Source of the DNA: Flavobacterium pallidum
Lineage (GTDB): Bacteria; Bacteroidota; Bacteroidia; Flavobacteriales; Flavobacteriaceae
Direction: 5' to 3'
Assembly (NCBI RefSeq): GCF_003097535.1
Contig: NZ_CP029187.1
Location: 186,001-250,000 of the forward strand
DNA: 64,000 bases
The translations under genes and the position numbers were made by a program. The notes beneath the pieces were generated by a model that saw nothing but the letters and a program-made list of their open reading frames with translations, was not told where the DNA came from and searched no databases. Below are positions 18,314 to 27,513 of this stretch, in pieces. How positions within the stretch are numbered: position 1 is the first letter of the stretch; each line of letters starts with the position of its first letter.

Positions 18314-19211
18314 GCGTATTGATGATTGGTAGTTTGTTGTTTTGCAATTTAATGTTCATCCCTTGTATCCCCTGCAATCCGCCTGTATGTATCAATAGGA
18401 TTTTGGAATTATCAGGAAAATAATTGTTTTCAATCATATCCATAACGCCGAAAACCATCTTTCCTGTATACACCGGATCGAGTAGGATTTTATTTATTTT
18501 AGAAAAATCATTTATAAACGAAATCAGCTTTTCATCCACTTTTCCATATCCGCCGAAATGATAATCCGGGATAAGATCCCAATGACCGCCCGGGGCAAAA
18601 ATACGAATTTCATCTTTTAAAAAATCTCCTTTCAATGCCGGAAATCCTAAAACTTTCTGATGTGAAAGCGCACTGTTGATGATTCCTGAAATCGTTCCAC
18701 CGGTTCCCACCGCACAGCAGATAAAATCAAAATCAGCGTCTGATGGCGTTAGGATTTCCTCACAACCTTTTATAGCCAAAGCATTTGTTCCGCCTTCCGG
18801 CAAAAGGTGAAAATCGCCAAATTCGTTACGCAGATTATTTAAAAAAAATATTTCATTTTTCAGCCGGTAATTTTCCCTGGTCACAAAATGCAATTGCATC
18901 CCACAGGAAGCCGCAAATTTTAATGTAGGATTCTCATCGATTTTATCTGCCAATTCTTCCCCGCGGATTACGCCGATTGTTTTCAAACCAGCCTCTTTTC
19001 CGGCATAAGCAGTCGCGGCAATATGGTTTGAAAATGCCCCGCCGAAGGTCAGCAATGTACCTTTACCTTCCGCTTTTGCCTGAATCAGGTTGTATTTCAG
19101 TTTCCTGAATTTATTTCCGGAAACTACAGGGTGGATTAAGTCTTCGCGTTTGATATAAACCGCCACATTTCGTAGGCGATCCGTAAATAGAAATTGATTT
19201 TGGGTCCCCAT
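18306..19211 (-). CDS. ACC deaminase / D-cysteine desulfhydrase family PLP enzyme
   Basis: This 301-residue fold-type II PLP enzyme has the cofactor lysine K34 in SGNKFRKLKYNL. The phosphate-binding glycines are in CCAVGTGGTISGI and a substrate-loop block is TFGGAFSNHIAATAYAGKEAGL. Family members deaminate 1-aminocyclopropane-1-carboxylate or split D-cysteine to pyruvate, sulfide and ammonia. In this phylum D-cysteine desulfhydrase is the more likely activity, but sequence alone does not decide. It overlaps the glucosaminidase gene by 8 bp and lies four bases after the mini-protein gene. Confidence 0.85.
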   Translation of the reverse strand: MGTQNQFLFTDRLRNVAVYIKREDLIHPVVSGNKFRKLKYNLIQAKAEGKGTLLTFGGAFSNHIAATAYAGKEAGLKTIGVIRGEELADKIDENPTLKFAASCGMQLHFVTRENYRLKNEIFFLNNLRNEFGDFHLLPEGGTNALAIKGCEEILTPSDADFDFICCAVGTGGTISGIINSALSHQKVLGFPALKGDFLKDEIRIFAPGGHWDLIPDYHFGGYGKVDEKLISFINDFSKINKILLDPVYTGKMVFGVMDMIENNYFPDNSKILLIHTGGLQGIQGMNIKLQNNKLPIINTHV

Positions 19212-19214
19212 CGC

Positions 19215-19541
19215 CTACAGGTATTTGATAAAATTCCAAAAATCGCGATGCTGGAGAAACCCAACCTGACTTTCATTTGCATACGCTTCGGCTTCAAAAC
19301 TGATTTTTCGGTACGCTTTCTGATGATCCCAAATCTGGCATAACCTGATCAAATATTCCAATCCGTACCATATGAAAAAACCGATTACCAATAATTCCAT
19401 TTGCTGCCTGATGTGAATGCTTTCATGGTTTATCAGGACTTTATTCCGCCTGTCTTCCAAACGCCCAATGATTATAAAAGGAAAAATAGCCATAGAAGCA
19501 TATCCTTTTGGAATTAAATATTGGGAAGTAACAATAAACAT
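19215..19541 (-). CDS. Small membrane-associated HExxH protein
   Basis: This 108-residue protein has a zincin-like motif, HESIH (40-44), inside INHESIHIRQQ. A hydrophobic segment follows (LLVIGFFIWYGLEYLIRL), and then FEAEAYANE, whose glutamate could be a third zinc ligand. It is much shorter than any standard zinc peptidase. It may be a minimal membrane metallopeptidase or a non-catalytic relative. First gene of the run to hemL, divergent from the DUF5522 gene. I recall similar uncharacterised proteins in flavobacteria but no named family. Confidence 0.75.
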   Translation of the reverse strand: MFIVTSQYLIPKGYASMAIFPFIIIGRLEDRRNKVLINHESIHIRQQMELLVIGFFIWYGLEYLIRLCQIWDHQKAYRKISFEAEAYANESQVGFLQHRDFWNFIKYL

Positions 19542-19566
19542 CAGTGATAAGTTTATAAATTTGTAG

Positions 19567-19755
<189 letters not shown>

Positions 19756-19826
19756 ATAATTAGAAAATGTCCTCACAACCTAAAAGTGTTACAGTCTTAA
19801 AATCTTATAATCCTACAATCTAAAAT
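19756..19826. repeat. AT-rich word array between DUF5522 gene and hutU
   Basis: Short related words are repeated: ATTAGATAATTAGAAAAT, then CTTAAAATCTTATAATCCTA and CAATCTAAAAT. A similar array built from the same TAAAATCTTA words occurs at 34583-34654. No promoter box of standard form is visible before hutU. Confidence 0.5.
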
Positions 19827-21818
19827 ATGACTTTCAAAGAACAAATAAAAGAAGGAATTCCAACCATCTTACCACAACCGAAACCATACGAACCCAATAT
19901 CAATCACGCACCTAAAAGAAAGGAAATTCTTTCTGCAGATGAAAAAAAACTCGCTGTCAGGAATGCGTTACGTTATTTCAACCCAAAAGACCACGCCGTT
20001 TTGGCAAAAGAATTCCTTGAAGAACTGAATACTTACGGACGTATTTACATGTACCGCCTTCGTCCTGACTATAAAATGTATGCACGCCCGATTGATGAAT
20101 ATCCGGGCAAATGTGAACAGGCAAAAGCCATTATGCTCATGATCCAGAACAACCTGGACTATGCCGTGGCACAGCATCCGCATGAACTGATTACCTATGG
20201 CGGGAATGGTGCCGTGTTCCAGAACTGGGCGCAATACCTGCTTACGATGAAATACCTGTCGGAAATGACAGAAGAACAAACGCTCACCATATATTCCGGG
20301 CACCCGATGGGATTATTTCCGTCACATCGCGATGCGCCAAGGGTCGTTGTCACAAACGGCATGATGATCCCGAATTATTCCAAACCGGATGACTGGGAAA
20401 AATTCAACGCGCTTGGTGTTACCCAATACGGACAAATGACCGCAGGAAGTTATATGTACATTGGGCCACAGGGAATTGTTCATGGCACAACAATTACGGT
20501 TTTAAACGCAGGAAGGAAAATTGCAAAAAACAAGGAAAGTCTCGCGGGGAAATTATTCGTCACTTCCGGATTGGGCGGCATGAGCGGCGCGCAGCCTAAG
20601 GCAGGAAATATCGCCGGTTGTATTACCGTTTGTGCAGAAGTAAACCCGAAAGCGGTAGAAACACGCCATTCACAAGGTTGGGTTGACGAAGTGATTACTG
20701 ATCTGAACGAATTGGTAAACCGCGTCAATTCGGCGAAAGCCAAAAAAGAAACCGTTTCCATTGCCTATCTTGGTAATGTGGTCGATGTATGGGAAAAATT
20801 TGATACAGAAAACTTATACATTGATTTGGGAAGTGACCAGACTTCACTTCATAATCCATGGGCAGGCGGATATTATCCTGTTGGCGTAGATTTTGAAGAA
20901 GCCAAAAACATGATGGCAGACAATCCCGAATTGTTTAAGGAAAAAGTACAGGAAACCTTAAGAAGACATGCCGCAGCGGTAAATAAACATACTGCTAAAG
21001 GCACTTATTTCTTTGATTACGGAAACGCCTTCCTTTTGGAAAGTTCACGTGCAGGTGCCGATGTTTTTGCTTTGAGTGGCATTGATTTCAAATACCCGAG
21101 CTACGTTCAGGATATTTTAGGCCCGATGTGTTTTGATTATGGATTCGGGCCATTCCGCTGGGTCTGTACTTCAGGAAAACCCGAAGATTTACAGAAAACG
21201 GATGATATTGCATGTAAAGTATTGGAAGAGATGGCTGAATACGCCCCTGCCGAAATCCAACAGCAGATGCAGGACAACATCCAATGGATTAAAGGGGCAC
21301 AGCAAAACAAACTGGTTGTAGGCTCACAGGCCCGTATCCTTTATGCAGATGCCGAAGGCCGCATCAAAATCGCTCAGGCATTTAATGACGCTATAAAAAA
21401 AGAAGAAATCGGTTATGTCGTTTTGGGCCGCGACCATCATGACGTTTCCGGAACGGATTCACCTTACCGTGAAACTTCGAACATCTATGACGGTTCGCGT
21501 TTTACAGCAGATATGGCAATACAGAATGTCATCGGGGACAGTTTCCGTGGTGCGACCTGGGTTTCCATCCACAATGGTGGCGGAGTCGGCTGGGGCGAAG
21601 TAATCAATGGTGGATTTGGCATGGTTCTTGACGGTTCCAAAGACGCTGCGCGCAGATTGGAATCCATGTTGTTCTGGGATGTCAATAACGGTATTTCAAG
21701 ACGCAGCTGGGCGCGTAATGACGAAGCGATTTTTGCCATAAAAAGGGCGATGGAAACGCAACCTTTACTACAGGTAACCATCCCTAATAAGGTCGATGAC
21801 GCAATTCTCGATTTTTAA
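19827..21818 (+). CDS. hutU: Urocanate hydratase
   Basis: This 663-residue enzyme converts urocanate to 4-imidazolone-5-propionate, the second step of histidine breakdown. The family blocks are clear: ITYGGNGAVFQNWAQY, IYSGHPMGLFPSH, MTAGSYMYIGPQGIVHGT and VTSGLGGMSGAQPKA (NAD-binding), and a C-terminal GRDHHDVSGTDSPYRET. It is about 100 residues longer than the Bacillus enzyme, as I recall for the long subgroup seen in this phylum. No hutH, hutI or hutG gene lies nearby, so the pathway is split in this genome. Confidence 0.97.
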   Translation: MTFKEQIKEGIPTILPQPKPYEPNINHAPKRKEILSADEKKLAVRNALRYFNPKDHAVLAKEFLEELNTYGRIYMYRLRPDYKMYARPIDEYPGKCEQAKAIMLMIQNNLDYAVAQHPHELITYGGNGAVFQNWAQYLLTMKYLSEMTEEQTLTIYSGHPMGLFPSHRDAPRVVVTNGMMIPNYSKPDDWEKFNALGVTQYGQMTAGSYMYIGPQGIVHGTTITVLNAGRKIAKNKESLAGKLFVTSGLGGMSGAQPKAGNIAGCITVCAEVNPKAVETRHSQGWVDEVITDLNELVNRVNSAKAKKETVSIAYLGNVVDVWEKFDTENLYIDLGSDQTSLHNPWAGGYYPVGVDFEEAKNMMADNPELFKEKVQETLRRHAAAVNKHTAKGTYFFDYGNAFLLESSRAGADVFALSGIDFKYPSYVQDILGPMCFDYGFGPFRWVCTSGKPEDLQKTDDIACKVLEEMAEYAPAEIQQQMQDNIQWIKGAQQNKLVVGSQARILYADAEGRIKIAQAFNDAIKKEEIGYVVLGRDHHDVSGTDSPYRETSNIYDGSRFTADMAIQNVIGDSFRGATWVSIHNGGGVGWGEVINGGFGMVLDGSKDAARRLESMLFWDVNNGISRRSWARNDEAIFAIKRAMETQPLLQVTIPNKVDDAILDF

Positions 21819-21824
21819 ATCCCG

Positions 21825-21995
21825 ATGAAAAGATACAGCAGCATATTGCTCTTGTTATTCGGGACATTGTTAATCCCGGTTGCGATGTATACTGAGAACA
21901 TTTATCTCAGGTACAGCCTGCTTTTCACCTCCATCATCATCAGTGTGATTGCGGTCATAAAAAGCTTCATCGACAGGAAAAACGACAAAAAATAA
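21825..21995 (+). CDS. Two-helix membrane microprotein (56 residues)
   Basis: A short frame starts at 21825, six bases after the hutU stop, and ends at 21995. The product begins MKRYSSILLLLFGTLLIPVAMY (first membrane helix), has a short polar turn TENIYLRY, a second helix LLFTSIIISVIAVIKSF, and a basic tail DRKNDKK. The hydrophobic pattern, positive-outside-hydrophobic ends and 17-bp spacing to the next gene make it credible. Function unknown. It is probably translated from the hutU transcript. Confidence 0.65.
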   Translation: MKRYSSILLLLFGTLLIPVAMYTENIYLRYSLLFTSIIISVIAVIKSFIDRKNDKK

Positions 21996-22012
21996 TTTTT
22001 AACTATTGGACT

Positions 22013-22543
22013 ATGAAAATGATCAGAATTATTCCGTTGTTATTCATTGCCGTTATGGCGTCCTGTTCCTCAGTACGTGTGGCAAGCGATTATGACAAAA
22101 CCGTTGACTATTCCCGCTTTAAAACCTTTGCGTTCCATAAGCAGGGTGTCGATAAAGTAGAAATCTCAGACCTTGATAAGAAAAGAATCCTGCACGCAAT
22201 TGAAGACCAGATGGCCTCAAAAGGGCTTACCAAAAGTGAAAACCCGGACTTAGTTGTCAATATCTTCACCAAAGCAAGACAGGAAGTCAATGTAAACCAG
22301 TTTTACTCCGGATGGGGTTATGGTTGGGGATGGGGATGGAATCCATGGGGTTTCAATAATTCGTATGTAACTACGAATACGGAAGGCACATTATTCATCG
22401 ATTTAATCGATGCAAAAAAGAAAGAACTCGTCTGGCAGGGTGAAGGCTCGGGCTATTTAACTAAAAATCCGGAGGCCAAAGATGCCCGTATTAAGGAATT
22501 TGTCACAAAAATCCTCGAGCAGTATCCTCCGGCAAACAAATAA
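22013..22543 (+). CDS. DUF4136 family lipoprotein
   Basis: This 176-residue lipoprotein (signal MKMIRIIPLLFIAVMASC, cysteine 18) has the DUF4136 pattern: SDYDKTVDYSRFKTFAFHK near 25-43, DLVVNIFTKARQEVNV, a Gly/Trp-rich loop (GWGYGWGWGWNPWGF, 104-118), and a C-terminal GTLFIDLIDAKKKELVWQG. The family is exported and uncharacterised. It lies in the same direction as hutU and the microprotein, and is followed by a strong terminator at 22571-22606. Confidence 0.85.
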   Translation: MKMIRIIPLLFIAVMASCSSVRVASDYDKTVDYSRFKTFAFHKQGVDKVEISDLDKKRILHAIEDQMASKGLTKSENPDLVVNIFTKARQEVNVNQFYSGWGYGWGWGWNPWGFNNSYVTTNTEGTLFIDLIDAKKKELVWQGEGSGYLTKNPEAKDARIKEFVTKILEQYPPANK

Positions 22544-22570
22544 GGCAGTTGACAGTATTTGCTTAAAACG

Positions 22571-22606
22571 AAAACCCGCTGATGAAGATTCGGCGGGTTT
22601 TTTATT
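22571..22606 (+). terminator. Rho-independent terminator after DUF4136 gene
   Basis: Stem AAACCCGC / GCGGGTTT (22572-22579, 22593-22600) followed by a T-rich run. Confidence 0.85.
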
Positions 22607-22611
22607 TTCTT

Positions 22612-22704
22612 GGAGCTTATTCCTGCTCTCCGCTATATCTTTTTAAATCACCTTCGCTGCGCTACGGTGATTTAAAAAGGATGCCGCTGCGATCAGGGCT
22701 AGGG
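22612..22704 (+). repeat. Dispersed palindromic element, copy 2
   Basis: It opens GGAGCTTATTCCTGCT, has the core TCCGCTATATCTTTTT, then a central hairpin (AAATCACC / GGTGATTT, 22645-22673), and the mirror core AAAAAGGATGCCGCTGC, ending ATCAGGGCTAGGG. The same framework recurs at 24970 and 35991. It lies in the convergent gap between the DUF4136 gene and the E1 gene. Confidence 0.75.
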
Positions 22705-22745
22705 ATTGTTCTGATAATGACGCAATTTTTCCAATTAACGTTCAC

Positions 22746-22890
22746 GCGCTAGCCCGGAGTGGAACGGAAAGCTTTTTGAAAAAGACGCCGTAATTTTGCC
22801 TGATTAAAAAAGCGACCGGAGGAAGCTCTTTTTAATACAGCAAAATAGGCGGATTTGAAAAAACTTGCAGTGGAAAGCCGGATTGGCTTC
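22746..22890 (-). repeat. Dispersed palindromic element, copy 3 (expanded centre)
   Basis: Read on the minus strand it runs from CCGGCTTTCCACTGCAAG near 22890 to AAAAGCTTTCCGTTCC and ends CTCCGGGCTAGCGCG. The centre is longer and more diverged than in other copies. It is back-to-back with copy 2 in the 345-bp convergent gap and touches the E1 stop codon. Confidence 0.55.
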
Positions 22891-24953
22891 TAATAATGAA
22901 GCAACTCCTCCATCTTCACTTTCACCTTCTCCATCGACGGAATCATCGTCTGCTCCAAAGTCATGTTTAGCGGAATCGCAGGCAGGTTCTCAGACCCGAT
23001 TACCATCACCGGCGCATCAAGATATTTAAAGCATTTTTCCTGAATCATTCCCGCCAAACTTCGTGCAAACGAATTATTCACAGGCTCTTCAGTAACGACA
23101 AGGCATTTTTTCGTTTTCTTAACCGACTTCAGAATCGTTTCCTCGTCTAAAGGATACAGCGTCCGTAAATCAACGATTTCGACCTTATCCTTCATATCTT
23201 TTGAAGCATTCAAGGCCCAATGCACGCCCATACCGTAAGTGATTACCGTCATCGTTTCTTCCATATCCTGTCCCCAGATTTCCTGGACGATATTGGCTTT
23301 GCCAAACGGTAAGATGTAATCCTCAGAAGGCTCATTTACGCGCGCTTCGTCAGTTCCTTTTACTTTAGACCAGTACAAACCTTTGTGTTCCAGAATCACG
23401 ACCGGATTCGGGTCATAATACGCCGCTTTCATCAATCCTTTTAAATCGGCTCCGTTGCTTGGGTAAGCGATTTTGATACCGCGGATGTTCGTCAGCACAC
23501 TTTCGACAGAAGACGAATGATAAGGCCCACCACTGCCATACGCACCAATCGGGACACGCAGTATCATAGACACCGGCCATTTTCCGTTGGTTAAGTATGA
23601 GGAACGGCTGACTTCCGTAAACAACTGGTTCAATCCAGGCCAGATGTAATCGGCGAATTGCACCTCAACAATCGGTTTTAATCCTACGGCTGACATTCCT
23701 ACCGTGGAACCCACAATAAATGCTTCCTGGATGGGCGTATTAAAAACACGTTCGTCTCCGAATTTCTGCGCCAATGTAGCCGCTTCACGGAATACACCGC
23801 CCAATCTTCCACCGACATCCTGTCCGTATAAAAGGCATTCCTTGTGTTTTTTCATCAATTCCTCGACCGCAAATAATGCACAGTCGACCATGACGACTTT
23901 ATCTTCACGGATTGGATTTCTTTCTCCTTTTTCCTCCGTAACCGAAGTGGGCGCAAAATCATGTGTAAACAAATCTTCCGGTTTTGGATCTTCTGCCTGC
24001 AACGCCTTATCGTAGTCGGCCTGTACTTTTGAAACGGCCGTACGGTTTATCTTTTCTATTTCCTCTGATGAAAATCCCGCATCAGTCAATTGCTGCTTCA
24101 ACACCGGAAACGGATCGCGTGATTTCGCTTCGTCCAGATCATCACGGTACCATTCCATACGAACCCCGGAAGTATGGTGGTTCAGCAATGGCACTTTGGC
24201 ATGCACCAAAAACGGACGGCGCTCGGCACGCATCGTTTTCAGTACTTTCTGTATCGTCAGATAACTTTCGGTAAAATCAGCTCCGTCAATGGAAACCGCT
24301 TCAAGACCATGAAATCCTTTGGCATATTCGAACGCATTCTGAGCACGCGTTTCCTTTGCATTCGCTGAAATATCCCAGCCATTGTCCTGCACTAAATATA
24401 AAATTGGCAATTGCTTTAAAGCCGCCATCTGGAATGCTTCAGCAATTTCTCCTTCCGTTACCGAGGCATCGCCTAAGGAACAGATCACAATAGGCTTTTG
24501 TTCATTCTCATCCTGAATTCCAATATTTTCCTTGTACCAAAATCCCATTGCCGCACCTGTAGCAGGAATCGCCTGCATACCTGTCGCCGAGGATTGATGC
24601 GGAATTTTAGGCTTATCTGCATCACGTAAACTTGGGTGGCAGTAATACGTACGTCCGCCTGAAAATGGATCGTCTTTTTTCGCCATCAGTTGCAGCATCA
24701 AATCATAAGGTTGCATACCAATTCCGAGCATCATTGCATCATCGCGGTAATACGGAAAGGCATAATCCTGCGGCAATAATTGCATTGCAAGTGCGATCTG
24801 TATGGCTTCATGCCCACGCGATGTGGCATGTACGTATTTGGAAACTGTCTTGAAATTTTCCTCATACAGCTCCGTCATCGCCTTGGCAGTTGCCATCGTC
24901 GCAAACGCCTTTTCTAAAATAATCTTATTCAATGTGCTTTCTGCAATCTCCAT
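22890..24953 (-). CDS. Branched-chain 2-oxoacid dehydrogenase E1, alpha and beta fused
   Basis: This 687-residue protein joins the two E1 subunits. Residues 1 to about 335 are the thiamine-diphosphate-binding alpha part (motif GDASVTEGEIAEAFQ ending QDNG), and about 350-687 are the beta part (LLYGQDVGGRLGGVFREA, VEVQFADYIWPGLNQL, C-terminal SENLPAIPLN). E1 decarboxylates branched-chain 2-oxo acids and loads the acyl group on the E2 lipoyl arm. It is the last gene of the long catabolic run, separated from ilvE by a repeat element. The downstream E2 and ilvE support branched-chain rather than pyruvate specificity. Confidence 0.9.
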   Translation of the reverse strand: MEIAESTLNKIILEKAFATMATAKAMTELYEENFKTVSKYVHATSRGHEAIQIALAMQLLPQDYAFPYYRDDAMMLGIGMQPYDLMLQLMAKKDDPFSGGRTYYCHPSLRDADKPKIPHQSSATGMQAIPATGAAMGFWYKENIGIQDENEQKPIVICSLGDASVTEGEIAEAFQMAALKQLPILYLVQDNGWDISANAKETRAQNAFEYAKGFHGLEAVSIDGADFTESYLTIQKVLKTMRAERRPFLVHAKVPLLNHHTSGVRMEWYRDDLDEAKSRDPFPVLKQQLTDAGFSSEEIEKINRTAVSKVQADYDKALQAEDPKPEDLFTHDFAPTSVTEEKGERNPIREDKVVMVDCALFAVEELMKKHKECLLYGQDVGGRLGGVFREAATLAQKFGDERVFNTPIQEAFIVGSTVGMSAVGLKPIVEVQFADYIWPGLNQLFTEVSRSSYLTNGKWPVSMILRVPIGAYGSGGPYHSSSVESVLTNIRGIKIAYPSNGADLKGLMKAAYYDPNPVVILEHKGLYWSKVKGTDEARVNEPSEDYILPFGKANIVQEIWGQDMEETMTVITYGMGVHWALNASKDMKDKVEIVDLRTLYPLDEETILKSVKKTKKCLVVTEEPVNNSFARSLAGMIQEKCFKYLDAPVMVIGSENLPAIPLNMTLEQTMIPSMEKVKVKMEELLHY

Positions 24954-24969
24954 TTTATTTTTTATTTTT

Positions 24970-25080
24970 TGGGCAGCTTATCCCGCTATCCGCTGCAATC
25001 TTTTCCCGTCAGTTCGAGTGTGCCTGAAGGCATGTGTCGAGAACACGGGAAAAGGATTTCCGCTTCTATCGGGGCTGCGG
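24970..25080 (+). repeat. Dispersed palindromic element, copy 4
   Basis: The core TATCCGCTGCAATCTTTTCC is mirrored by GGGAAAAGGATTTCCGCTTC, followed by TATCGGGGCTGCGG. Between them is a hairpin with CCCGT / ACGGG ends and an inner GTGTGCCT/AGGCATGTG pairing. It fills nearly all of the E1-ilvE spacer. Confidence 0.75.
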
Positions 25081-25081
25081 T

Positions 25082-26158
25082 TTACGCATCAACTGACGCA
25101 TCTAATTCAACCGGAACAATCCACCCGAACTTATCCTCGATTTCCTGATGCTTGATTTTTTCCAGGGTCTGCTTCACCTCCTCTGAAACCGGATTTTCAG
25201 CCGGGAATTTAATCTTCATATCCTTATATCCGATTTCCTCCACCATCGCAATGCCAACGGCAGTTCCGGCTCCGAAAGCTTCTTCGAGTGTACCATTTTC
25301 AAAAGCGGCGACAATTTCCTGCATCGTAATTGGTCTTTCGGACACTTCAAATCCTTTGTCACGCAATAAATCAATTACGCTCATTCTTGTAATCCCTGCA
25401 AGTATAGAACCTCCGAGATTCGGTGTAATCCATTTTCCGTCAATCTTCAGGAAGAAATTCATCGTCCCTACTTCCTGTACATATTCGAAATCGCGTGCAT
25501 CAAGCCACAATACCTGGTCGTAGCCTTTAGTTCTGGCTATTTCCGTCGGGCGAATCGCAGCAGCGTAATTTCCAGCAGCTTTGGCTTCTCCTGTACCGCC
25601 ATTTGCGGCACGAATAAATTTGGTTTCAGCCCACAATTTTATTGGCTTACTGAAGAACGGCCCAGCCGGTGATGCAAAAATGATGAACTTGTATTTTGTC
25701 GCGGCACGCATTCCGATAAATGCTTCATCAGCATACATGAACGGACGCAGGTACAACGCGCTTCCTTCACTCGTCGGAATCCAATTGTGTTCTATTGCCA
25801 TGAACCTTTTCAATCCTTCTATGAATAAATCTTCAGGAAACAATGGCATTCCCATACGGTCCGCACTGAAGTTCAATCGCTTTGCATTTTCATCGGGACG
25901 GAACAACAATGGAGATCCGTCTTTTCCTAAAGTGGTTTTCATTCCCTCAAAAATTGCCTGTCCGTAATGCAATGCCATAGCGGCAGGATGCGTCGGAATT
26001 TCGTGCATCGGTTCGATACGTGGATTTTTCCATTGGCCATCTTCATAATCGCAGATGAACATGTGATCTGTAAAGGCATGCCCCATTACGATGTTGTTGA
26101 TATCCACTTCATTAATCCTTGAAGCCGTTGCTCTTGTTTCTTTAATATTGTAAGCCAT
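25082..26158 (-). CDS. ilvE: Branched-chain amino acid aminotransferase
   Basis: This 358-residue fold-type IV PLP enzyme interconverts Leu, Ile and Val with their 2-oxo acids. The cofactor lysine is K193 in GEAKAAGNYAAAI. The family blocks HYGQAIFEGMK, LYLRPFMYADEAFIG, QVLWLD and VGTMNFFLKIDGK are all present. Its place between the E1 and E2 genes shows a transaminate-then-oxidise route for branched-chain amino acids. It follows the E2 gene by 20 bp on the same strand. Confidence 0.95.
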   Translation of the reverse strand: MAYNIKETRATASRINEVDINNIVMGHAFTDHMFICDYEDGQWKNPRIEPMHEIPTHPAAMALHYGQAIFEGMKTTLGKDGSPLLFRPDENAKRLNFSADRMGMPLFPEDLFIEGLKRFMAIEHNWIPTSEGSALYLRPFMYADEAFIGMRAATKYKFIIFASPAGPFFSKPIKLWAETKFIRAANGGTGEAKAAGNYAAAIRPTEIARTKGYDQVLWLDARDFEYVQEVGTMNFFLKIDGKWITPNLGGSILAGITRMSVIDLLRDKGFEVSERPITMQEIVAAFENGTLEEAFGAGTAVGIAMVEEIGYKDMKIKFPAENPVSEEVKQTLEKIKHQEIEDKFGWIVPVELDASVDA

Positions 26159-26178
26159 AGTGTTTATATTTTATGCAA

Positions 26179-27462
26179 TCAGATTGCCGTATTGATATCA
26201 AATTGTTCGAGGTAATCGCCTACTTTTCGCAGGAACGATCCTCCTAAAAATCCGTCCACAACGCGATGGTCAAACGACAGCGATAAGTACATCATGCTAC
26301 GAATCGCAATCTCATCTCCTTTTTCAGTCGTAATCACTTCCGGGCGTTTCTTGATGATTCCCAAAGCCAAAATCGCAACTTCAGGTTGGTTGATAATCGG
26401 TGTGCCCATTAAGCTTCCAAATGTCCCAACATTGGAAATCGTAAACGTGCTTCCCTGAACCTCATCGGGTTTTAATTCATTGTTGCGTGAACTTTCGGCC
26501 AAATGATTTACTGTGGCAGCCAATTCAGGCAAATTCTTTTCATTGGCGTTTTTAACGACCGGGACAATCAGGTTTCCGTTTGGTAAAGCCGTCGCCATTC
26601 CGATATTAATATCGCTGTGAACAATAATGTTCTTGCCATCCACTGATACATTAATCATTGGATAATCCACAATCGCTTTGGCAACAGCATCAACAAAAAT
26701 GGGTGTGAACGTCAATTTCTGGTTGTGCTTTTCAGCAAAAACATCTTTATTCTTATTACGCCATCCGACGAGATTCGTCACATCCACTTCAATGTATGAA
26801 GTCACGTGCGGTGATGTCTGTTTCGAATACACCATGTGATCGGCAATCATCCTGCGCATACGGTCCATTTCGACGATGCGATCTTTGCCTTCTACATAGT
26901 TGATTTTTGGTGCAGGGTACAGGGTTGAGGGTGCAGCGTTTTGCGGCGTGCTTTTTAAAGGATACTTCCTGTTCTTCAGGTAGTTGAAAACATCGCTTTT
27001 CTGAATCCTTCCATCTGCACCAGAACCGGGAATGCTTTGTACTTCCTCTAATGACAGGTTTTCTTTTTGTGCAATACTGATGATTAATGGGGAAAGGAAC
27101 GCGTCGGGATTGCTCCTGGCCTGTAATTTCACTTCCTCCTTTTTGGTATCATTCGGCAGTGGTTTTGCTGCCTGTTTTACTTCCTCTGTTTTTCCAATCG
27201 TTATTTTTTTGCCCGCGACATTTCCATCTGCGTCGATTAGCGCCAGCACCTCTCCTACTTTCACCACATCATCTTTCCCGAAACGTATTTCAGTAATCAC
27301 ACCTGAAACCGGCGACGGCACATCGCTGTCAACCTTATCTGTGGCCACTTCCAAAATCGTTTCTTCTGCATCGACAGGATCCCCGACATTTTTCAGCCAG
27401 TTGATAATGGTCGCTTCGGAAATACTTTCGCCCATTTTGGGCATTTTAAATTCTGTTATCAT
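26179..27462 (-). CDS. Branched-chain 2-oxoacid dehydrogenase E2 (lipoamide acyltransferase)
   Basis: This 427-residue E2 has an N-terminal lipoyl domain (lipoyl lysine K43 in EVATDKVDSDVPSP) and an Ala/Pro/Lys linker. An E1/E3-binding domain follows at about 125-165 (SPLIISIAQKENLSLEEV...GRIQKSDVFNYL), and then the catalytic acyltransferase domain ending SFDHRVVDGFLGGSF with the active-site histidine near 398. It passes the acyl group to CoA. The E3 gene is not in the window. LipB (11473) can supply the lipoyl modification. Confidence 0.93.
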   Translation of the reverse strand: MITEFKMPKMGESISEATIINWLKNVGDPVDAEETILEVATDKVDSDVPSPVSGVITEIRFGKDDVVKVGEVLALIDADGNVAGKKITIGKTEEVKQAAKPLPNDTKKEEVKLQARSNPDAFLSPLIISIAQKENLSLEEVQSIPGSGADGRIQKSDVFNYLKNRKYPLKSTPQNAAPSTLYPAPKINYVEGKDRIVEMDRMRRMIADHMVYSKQTSPHVTSYIEVDVTNLVGWRNKNKDVFAEKHNQKLTFTPIFVDAVAKAIVDYPMINVSVDGKNIIVHSDINIGMATALPNGNLIVPVVKNANEKNLPELAATVNHLAESSRNNELKPDEVQGSTFTISNVGTFGSLMGTPIINQPEVAILALGIIKKRPEVITTEKGDEIAIRSMMYLSLSFDHRVVDGFLGGSFLRKVGDYLEQFDINTAI

Positions 27463-27470
27463 TTTATAGT

Positions 27471-27505
27471 TTCAAAGTCGCAAAGTTGCAAAGTTGCAAA
27501 GTTTG
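27471..27505. repeat. GCAAAGTT tandem word array
   Basis: Three exact copies of GCAAAGTT (27480-27503), flanked by two degenerate ones, fill the gap between the E2 start and the paaY stop. There is no facing reverse-complement arm. Confidence 0.7.
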
Positions 27506-27513
27506 AGAACTGA

